Part shown: positions 14,825-19,535 of the stretch, piece by piece
Position numbering within the stretch: position 1 is the first letter of the stretch
Layout of the letters: every line of letters begins with the position of its first letter
Source: Yoonia sp.
GTDB lineage: Bacteria; Pseudomonadota; Alphaproteobacteria; Rhodobacterales; Rhodobacteraceae
DNA: 19,535 nucleotides
Reading direction: 5' to 3'
Assembly: GCA_028822885.1 (NCBI GenBank)
Contig: JAPKCP010000018.1
Coordinates: 1-19,535 of the forward strand
Translations under genes and position numbers: made by a program
The notes under the pieces: model-generated
What the model was told of the DNA's origin: nothing
The model's input: the letters and a program-made list of their open reading frames with translations, nothing else
Database searches by the model: none

Positions 14825-14851
14825 ATTCTGCTATACTTTGTTAGGCAGAAT
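14825..14851. repeat. Perfect 7-bp dyad in the gyrA leader
   Basis: ATTCTGC (14825-14831) and GCAGAAT (14845-14851) are exact inverted repeats around 13 bases, ending about 20 bases before the gyrA TTG start. This could be a leader hairpin or an operator. A possible minus-strand promoter lies upstream, with TTGCAC and TACATT 18 bases apart, but it is weak. Confidence 0.3.
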
Positions 14852-14898
14852 GTAACAGATACCAGATAGAGTGTGCAATGCCCCGTTGCCTTTACAGC

Positions 14899-15942
14899 CT
14901 ATTTCGACCGGATAACCATCCCAAAAAGGTCGCGTGGATCGTCTGGATCAGCGACCATATCGAGGTCTTCAAAAAACAAAGTCCCTTTGATTTTTTGGTG
15001 GACGTAGCGCAAGGCTGCGAAGTCTTCGATTGCGAAACCCACGCCGTCAAATAGTGTGATTTCGGTTTCTGATTTGCGTCCCTGTGCGGCACCGCTGATG
15101 ACTTCCCAAAGTTCAGTGTACGGATGATCCAGCGGCATTTGCTGCAGCTCGCCTTCGATCCGCGTCTGCTCTGGGAATTCGACAAACATCGACGCGCGGG
15201 CGACGATATCTTTGTGCAGTTCGGTTTTGCCGGGACAGTCGCCGCCAATGGCGTTGATGTGCACGCCGTTGCCGACCATGTTGTCGGTCAAGATCGTTTG
15301 CATCTCTTTGTCGGCAGTTGCGGTAGTGATCACGTCAGCACCCTCAATCGCTTCTTCGGGTGATTTGCATTTAACGATGGTGATGCCACGGCCTGCGAGA
15401 TTGGCCGCACATTTGTCAGTCGCCACAGGGTCGATATCGTAGAGACGGACAGTGTTGATACCGCAGACTGCCTTGAGCGCAAGCGTCTGAAATTCGGACT
15501 GTGCACCATTGCCGATCATCGCCAAGGTTTTTGATCCGGGGCGCGCGAGGTGCTTGGTCGCCATTGCGGAAGTCGCCGCAGTGCGTAGCGCCGTGAGGAC
15601 CGTCATCTCTGAGAATAAAACCGGGTATCCAGTGTTCACATCTGCCAAAAGGCCAAATCCTGTAACGGTTTGCAGGCCTTCCTTCATGTTCTTTGGGTGA
15701 CCATTGACGTATTTAAACCCGTAAAGTTCCCCATCTGATGTTGGCATCAATTCAATCACACCGACGTCCGAATGGGATGGCACACGTGGCGCTTTATCGA
15801 AGATTGGCCAGCGTTTAAAGTCTGCTTCGATTTCGGCCGCAAGTTCGGTCAGGAAGGTTTCTAGACCGACATGATGCACCAACCGCATCATGTTGGCGAC
15901 GGATACAAACGGCACAAGGGCAAGGTGAGAAGGGGTTTTCAT
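14899..15942 (-). CDS. ocd: Ornithine cyclodeaminase
   Basis: This enzyme converts L-ornithine to L-proline and ammonia using a tightly bound NAD+. The 347-residue product matches the OCD/mu-crystallin family and is close in size to the Pseudomonas putida enzyme. It has the substrate-binding Lys77 in GFKYVNGHP, LRTAATSAMATKHLA (119-133), the NAD-binding IGNGAQSEFQ (143-152), and the catalytic Asp235 in INAIGGDCPGKTEL. The ATG at 15942 follows CGGAG and overlaps the arginase stop as ATGA, so it is translationally coupled to arginase. Together they run arginine to ornithine to proline, which supports the OCD call over other family members. Confidence 0.95.
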   Translation of the reverse strand: MKTPSHLALVPFVSVANMMRLVHHVGLETFLTELAAEIEADFKRWPIFDKAPRVPSHSDVGVIELMPTSDGELYGFKYVNGHPKNMKEGLQTVTGFGLLADVNTGYPVLFSEMTVLTALRTAATSAMATKHLARPGSKTLAMIGNGAQSEFQTLALKAVCGINTVRLYDIDPVATDKCAANLAGRGITIVKCKSPEEAIEGADVITTATADKEMQTILTDNMVGNGVHINAIGGDCPGKTELHKDIVARASMFVEFPEQTRIEGELQQMPLDHPYTELWEVISGAAQGRKSETEITLFDGVGFAIEDFAALRYVHQKIKGTLFFEDLDMVADPDDPRDLFGMVIRSK

Positions 15943-16880
15943 TTGCGGCTCCGTGTTAGGCGATCAAAGACGCGGCGACCCATCAAAGAGGCAGTCAGGT
16001 CGACCATAAGGTTGGCAGTCATGCCGCGATCATCAAGAAATGGGTTGAGTTCAACGAGATCAAGTGACCCGACTAACCCACTGTCACACAACATTTCCAT
16101 AATCAGATGGGCCTCACGGGTGGTGGCACCGCCGGGAACGGTTGTGCCAACGCCGGGGGCAATGGTCGGGTCTAGAAAATCAACATCAAGGGACACGTGC
16201 AGCGCACCATCAGCTGCCGCAACACGGTCTAGAAACATCGATAAAGGGCCGGTGATCCCTTGTTCGTCAATGGTGCGCATATCGACAAGCGTGGTCTGGC
16301 CCAAAGCCAATGCCGCACGTTCAGAAGGGTCGACGGACCGCAGGCCAATCATGCAGATGTTTTCGGTTTGCACTGCCACTTTGAGAGGCGGAAAAGCATC
16401 AAAGCCTTCGCGACCTGTGAAATATCCTGCCGGCGTTCCGTGCAAGTTGCCGCTGTCCGTTGTGTCGGGTGTGTGGAAATCGCTGTGCGCGTCCAACCAA
16501 AGAACAAAGAACGGCGTGTCATGTTTCGCGTAATGGGCCGCCATGCCTGAAACCGTACCAGCAGCGAGTGCATGATCACCACCGAGAAAGATAGGCATGC
16601 CGGTTTCGGCTGCGTTTTCAGCCGCTTCTGACAGGGTCTTTGTCCAACCAACTGTGCGTTTCAGATCATGCACCAGCGAATTGCGCGGTTCAGGCACGTC
16701 AACGTCTGCGGGCGCAAGGTTTCCAAGGTCAGTGACCGTGTGTCCTAGGCTGGTCAGGGCGTCCGCAATACCGGCTGTGCGGTAGGCGTCCGGTCCCATA
16801 AGGCACCCCTGCCGGCGTTTGCCGCAATCAACGGGGGCACCAATGAGGATGCAATTTTGCTGTGTGATGTTTTGTGTCAT
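15939..16880 (-). CDS. rocF: Arginase
   Basis: Arginase hydrolyses L-arginine to ornithine and urea at a binuclear manganese site. The 313-residue product has every metal-binding motif of the ureohydrolase family: GGDHALAAG (His103), WLDAHSDFH (Asp130, His132, Asp134) and SLDVDFLDP (Asp232, Asp234). NLHGTPAGY (substrate-side His148) favours arginase over agmatinase. The VGTTVPGGAT loop is also typical. The ATG at 16880 is preceded by AGAGGA at slightly long spacing. It is the first gene of the arginase-ocd operon and is divergent from an Lrp-type regulator, which is probably its transcriptional controller. Confidence 0.95.
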   Translation of the reverse strand: MTQNITQQNCILIGAPVDCGKRRQGCLMGPDAYRTAGIADALTSLGHTVTDLGNLAPADVDVPEPRNSLVHDLKRTVGWTKTLSEAAENAAETGMPIFLGGDHALAAGTVSGMAAHYAKHDTPFFVLWLDAHSDFHTPDTTDSGNLHGTPAGYFTGREGFDAFPPLKVAVQTENICMIGLRSVDPSERAALALGQTTLVDMRTIDEQGITGPLSMFLDRVAAADGALHVSLDVDFLDPTIAPGVGTTVPGGATTREAHLIMEMLCDSGLVGSLDLVELNPFLDDRGMTANLMVDLTASLMGRRVFDRLTRSRK

Positions 16881-16930
16881 GGCTCATAATCCTCTACGTT
16901 TTGGGCTTTTTGAAGGGCTCAATATGCGCT

Positions 16931-16956
16931 ATTTGGTTACTCATTGGTCAATTTGG
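16931..16956. promoter_or_regulatory. Direct repeats in the arginase/Lrp spacer, candidate operator
   Basis: ATTTGG (16931-16936), ATTGG (16943-16947) and ATTTGG (16951-16956) repeat on one face of the 85-base divergent spacer, ending 9 bases before the regulator's ATG. Lrp/AsnC proteins bind as multimers to spaced, degenerate repeats, so this is a plausible site for autoregulation and arginase control. It is not a match to the E. coli Lrp consensus. Confidence 0.4.
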
Positions 16957-16965
16957 GCGGTATGA

Positions 16966-17385
16966 ATGGACAATACGGACAAACGACTGGTCGCACATCT
17001 GCGTCAAAACGGGCGGGCGAGTATTTCAGAGCTGTCGGCGGCATTGAATGTGACGCGCACAACGGCCCGCAATCGCCTTGATCGGTTAACTGGGGGCGGC
17101 GAGATCGTGGGGTTTACAGTGCTCACGCGCAGTGACGTTGCCACCCATCCAGTGCGCGGATTGATGATGCTCGAGATTTCGGGACGCAGTGCAGAAAAGG
17201 TATCGCGCGCGCTGACAAAGATACCTGAAGTGCAGGCAGTTCATTCAACCAATGGGATCTGGGATTTGATTGCAGAGATTGGTACAGAGACGCTTGAGCA
17301 GTTTGATAAGGTGCTTACAGATATCCGCCGCAACGACGGGATCACGAAGTCTGAGACGAACTTGCTGCTAAGTACCCGCCGCTAG
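16966..17385 (+). CDS. Lrp/AsnC family transcriptional regulator
   Basis: The 139-residue product has the Lrp layout. An N-terminal helix-turn-helix (about 1-50; LRQNGRASISELSAALNVTR then TTARNRLDRL) is followed by a linker and a RAM/AsnC ligand-binding domain (about 60-139). The RAM domain contains LMMLEISGRSAEKVSRALTK and VHSTNGIWDLIAEI. Such proteins respond to an amino acid and form octamers or larger rings. Divergent position next to arginase suggests control of arginine or ornithine breakdown, as for Lrp-type regulators of arginine catabolism elsewhere; the ligand is inferred. An ATG at 16962 is out of frame. The stop codon overlaps that of the convergent dsbB gene. Confidence 0.9.
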   Translation: MDNTDKRLVAHLRQNGRASISELSAALNVTRTTARNRLDRLTGGGEIVGFTVLTRSDVATHPVRGLMMLEISGRSAEKVSRALTKIPEVQAVHSTNGIWDLIAEIGTETLEQFDKVLTDIRRNDGITKSETNLLLSTRR

Positions 17386-17831
17386 CGTCGCGCTGCAACC
17401 AGCCACAACCAAACGGCGATGAGAGAGAATACGACGTTCCAGCTGGCCATCGAAAGCGAGAACAGGTCCCAACTGACTTGGTCACACATGATCAGGCGCG
17501 GACCTGCGGTTGATAGCAAATCTGCCCCCGCTAAATTGTCTAAACCACCTGTGCCGGTGCAAGATGTGGGGCCTTCCCACCACATTTTCTCAACGCCTGA
17601 ATGGTAGACGCCTATGGCCGCTGTGGTGAGAGCAGCGAGCGCTCCAAGATACCCAAGCACGCGCGTTGGAAAGATCAGCGCCAGCACACCAATCGCAATG
17701 GCTGCCATATGTGGCCAACGCTGCCAAAAGCACATCGTGCAAGGCGGGTAGCCAAAGTATTCAAAGATGTAGGCCCCTCCAAGAAGAGCGACAGAAACAC
17801 CAGCAGCAACGGCAATATGCAATCGGTTCAT
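17382..17831 (-). CDS. dsbB: DsbB-type disulfide bond formation protein
   Basis: DsbB reoxidises the periplasmic thiol oxidase DsbA and passes electrons to quinones in the inner membrane. The 149-residue product has four predicted membrane segments. The first Cys pair is CTMC (31, 34), in the PPCTMCFWQR context typical of DsbB. The second pair is Cys91 (TSCTG) and Cys116 (LIMCD), in the second periplasmic loop. The start ATG overlaps the stop of the upstream membrane-protein gene by one base (TAATG), so it is translationally coupled to it. Longer frames reading through from upstream are shadows of that gene. Confidence 0.93.
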   Translation of the reverse strand: MNRLHIAVAAGVSVALLGGAYIFEYFGYPPCTMCFWQRWPHMAAIAIGVLALIFPTRVLGYLGALAALTTAAIGVYHSGVEKMWWEGPTSCTGTGGLDNLAGADLLSTAGPRLIMCDQVSWDLFSLSMASWNVVFSLIAVWLWLVAARR

Positions 17832-18409
17832 TAAAAAAGACCTATCAACGCAAAGCCGCCAAACAGTAGCACACAGAAAACGATAAACATCAGACCAAGC
17901 CGCTTTTCGATGAAAGTACGGATTGGCTCTCCGAATTTCCAAAGAAGTGCTGCTACAAGGAAGAACCGCAGCGCCCGTGCCGCAATCGCCGAGACGATAA
18001 AAATTGGCAGCGAGAGTTGCGTTACCCCGGACATGATCGTGATGACCTTGAACGGGAAGGGGGTCACACCAGCGATCATGACAGCCCACGCACCGTATTC
18101 ATTGAACTGAACGCTAAATTCAGCGACGGCGTCCGCTTTGCCGTAAAAGTCAAAGATCGGCTGTCCGATGGTTTCAAACAACGCAAAACCGATGAAATAG
18201 CCAAAGAGCCCGCCAAGGACCGACGCAACTGTTGCGATGCCTGCGATCAAGAACGCCTTTCGCGGAGCTGCGATAATCATCGGGATCATAATTATGTCGG
18301 GTGGGATCGGAAAAAACGACGATTCAATAAATGCCACTACGGCAAGGCCCCAAAGCGCGTGTGGTGATTGCGCCAGTGATAGCGTCCATGCGTAAAGACG
18401 TTGCAGCAT
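17831..18409 (-). CDS. DedA/YqaA-family (VTT domain) inner-membrane protein
   Basis: The 192-residue product has several hydrophobic helices and the VTT/SNARE-associated signature. It shows AFIESSFFPIPPDIIMIPMI near the N-terminus, a Gly-rich GGLFGYFIGFALFE, and VTPFPFKVITIMSGV, closest to the YqaA branch of DedA proteins. DedA-family proteins act in lipid-carrier or phospholipid transport across the membrane and in envelope homeostasis; the exact substrate here is unknown. The ATG at 18409 has GGAG 8 bases upstream; 24 further codons upstream are open but poorly compatible with a membrane start. It leads a two-gene unit with dsbB through a TAATG overlap, which suggests a shared envelope role. 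Confidence 0.88.
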   Translation of the reverse strand: MLQRLYAWTLSLAQSPHALWGLAVVAFIESSFFPIPPDIIMIPMIIAAPRKAFLIAGIATVASVLGGLFGYFIGFALFETIGQPIFDFYGKADAVAEFSVQFNEYGAWAVMIAGVTPFPFKVITIMSGVTQLSLPIFIVSAIAARALRFFLVAALLWKFGEPIRTFIEKRLGLMFIVFCVLLFGGFALIGLF

Positions 18410-18521
18410 TAGCTTTCTCCGAAAATCTGAGCTGCTTAGGCCATGACATTGCTGCGGGGTCAAGCTAGTGTGGCGCATCAATGTGTCGCACCTTTATTAA
18501 GGTAGATGTTTGGGAGTTGGT

Positions 18522-19382
18522 ATGAAGTGGCAAGGTCGGCGTGGAAGCCAAAATATTGAAGATCGGCGCAGGCGGCCTGGGCGTAAAGTTGTGCGCGCAG
18601 GTGGAGTAGGTGGCATTGGTCTGATCGCGATCGTGGTGATTGGGTATTTTCTGGGGGTTGATATTACGCCGTTTTTGAACGGGGCTTCGACTGACACTAT
18701 TTCAACGCAATACAGCACACAGATTACCGAAGCCGATGAACGTGCGGCTGCTTTTGTGTCAGTGACGCTTGCTGATACGGAAGAAGTCTGGGCGGATATT
18801 TTTCAGCGCCAAGTTGGTGCCGTCTATATTGCGCCCAAGCTCGTCCTGTTCAAAGGCCAAACCCAGTCGGTATGCGGCGGGGCGACAGTAGTAACTGGCC
18901 CGTTTTACTGTCCATCAGAACAAAAGGCGTTTCTGGACACCGACTTTTTTGTGACCATGGAGCAGCGCTTGGGCGCGCGCGGGGATTTTGCCGCCGCCTA
19001 TGTGGTGGCGCATGAAATAGCACACCATGTGCAGAACGAGCTTGATATACTGCGCCAAGTGAACCGGATGAGGGCCACGGCAGATGAAGAAGCTTCAAAC
19101 GCGCTGTCGGTCCGCGTAGAATTACAGGCCGATTGCTTTGCTGGGATATGGGCCAGTGCAGTGCAAGACAGGTTCGGCACACTTGAACGCGGTGACATTG
19201 CAGAGGCGATGAATGCCGCAGCACAGATCGGGGATGATACACAGGCACGCAATGCAGGCCAGACAGTGCAGCCCCACACGTTTACCCATGGGACCAGCGC
19301 ACAGCGTCAGCGGTGGTTTCAACGCGGATATGACAGCGGTGATCTGACAATTTGCGATACTTTTTCAGTGGACCAACTTTAA
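18522..19382 (+). CDS. ypfJ: YpfJ-type neutral zinc metallopeptidase, membrane-anchored
   Basis: The 286-residue product matches the YpfJ (putative neutral zinc metallopeptidase) family in length and in its start, MKWQGRRGSQNIEDRR. An Arg-rich cytoplasmic N-terminus is followed by one membrane span (about 28-46) and a periplasmic catalytic domain. The zinc motif is HEIAHHVQ (His164, Glu165, His168), and Glu200 in RVELQADCFAG is the likely third ligand. Cys118 (SVCGGA) and Cys130 (FYCPSE) could form a disulfide. The physiological substrate is unknown. The ATG at 18522 follows GGGAG at 6 bases; a TTG at 18510 is less likely. It is divergent from the YqaA-dsbB unit. Confidence 0.93.
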   Translation: MKWQGRRGSQNIEDRRRRPGRKVVRAGGVGGIGLIAIVVIGYFLGVDITPFLNGASTDTISTQYSTQITEADERAAAFVSVTLADTEEVWADIFQRQVGAVYIAPKLVLFKGQTQSVCGGATVVTGPFYCPSEQKAFLDTDFFVTMEQRLGARGDFAAAYVVAHEIAHHVQNELDILRQVNRMRATADEEASNALSVRVELQADCFAGIWASAVQDRFGTLERGDIAEAMNAAAQIGDDTQARNAGQTVQPHTFTHGTSAQRQRWFQRGYDSGDLTICDTFSVDQL

Positions 19383-19406
19383 TCGCAATTGAGCGTCGAC
19401 GGGTGA

Positions 19407-19435
19407 TTGACGATCCCATGCGAACCTCTTAGGAG
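19407..19435 (+). promoter_or_regulatory. Candidate promoter of tRNA-Leu
   Basis: TTGACG (19407-19412) and TAGGAG (19430-19435) are separated by exactly 17 bases, ending 16 bases before the tRNA 5' end. The -35 element is good and the -10 element poor. Placement supports a tRNA promoter. Confidence 0.4.
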
Positions 19436-19451
19436 GGCGACATATTGGTAC

Positions 19452-19535
19452 GCCGGTGTGGCGGAATGGTAGACGCAGGGGATTCAAAATCCCCCGACAG
19501 TAATGTTGTGCCGGTTCGAGTCCGGCCACCGGTAC
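19452..19535 (+). tRNA. tRNA-Leu (anticodon CAA), 3' CCA cut by window edge
   Basis: The acceptor stem is GCCGGTG with CACCGGT; the first pair is G-U. The D region contains GGAATGGTAGACGC. The anticodon stem is GGGGA/TCCCC with loop TTCAAAA, giving anticodon CAA for UUG codons. A long variable arm (GACAGTAATGTT) marks it as class II, as expected for leucine. The T-arm is GCCGG-TTCGAGT-CCGGC. The discriminator A is at 19534, and only the first C of the CCA end lies within the window. Confidence 0.96.

Noticed and set aside
1..19535. CRISPR array, insertion sequence or prophage
   Set aside because: No regularly spaced repeats, transposase or phage proteins were seen on either strand.

Overview
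The window is a stretch of alphaproteobacterial chromosome, most likely from the Roseobacter group (Rhodobacteraceae) and from one of its lower-GC members. The main evidence is a full-length CtrA with the near-invariant alphaproteobacterial C-terminal half, sitting next to SciP, with mnmA, ligA and recG alongside. Species placement is inference. No insertion sequence, phage gene or CRISPR array was recognised.

Layout. Positions 1-926 are AT-richer and almost gene-free. They hold a possible truncated minus-strand reading frame at the edge, a 34-residue lipoprotein gene, and a cluster of inverted repeats. Positions 927-3293 form a cell-cycle block: mnmA (minus), then sciP and ctrA (plus), with a near-consensus CtrA site in front of ctrA. 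Positions 3418-7664 hold ligA and recG, coupled by an ATGA overlap. Positions 7665-8081 carry the least ordinary part of the window. A direct repeat matching the alphaproteobacterial LexA box (GTTC-N7-GTTC) lies inside a larger inverted repeat. It is followed by a 40-residue single-pass membrane peptide gene, a strongly folded 3' segment (19 of 20 positions paired) and a textbook intrinsic terminator.

Positions 8090-8963 contain an IscU/NifU-like scaffold gene divergent from hisI. Positions 8984-14804 are all on the minus strand: gyrA, an outer-membrane barrel gene, trmFO and gluQ. Two of these, gyrA and gluQ, appear to use TTG starts. Positions 14899-17385 form an arginine-to-proline catabolic module: arginase and ornithine cyclodeaminase, coupled by ATGA, with a divergent Lrp/AsnC regulator. 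Positions 17382-18409 hold a DedA/YqaA-type membrane protein gene coupled to dsbB by TAATG. The dsbB stop shares a CTAG with the stop of the convergent regulator gene. The window ends with a YpfJ-type zinc metallopeptidase gene and tRNA-Leu(CAA), whose CCA end is cut by the window edge.

Functional grouping. Three tRNA-modification genes (mnmA, trmFO, gluQ) and three DNA-topology or repair genes (ligA, recG, gyrA) dominate and are housekeeping. The best candidate for something undescribed is the 7.7-8.1 kb locus: a putative SOS-controlled membrane micropeptide with a structured, C/U-looped 3' RNA. It recalls the TisB class in outline, but no homology to TisB is claimed.
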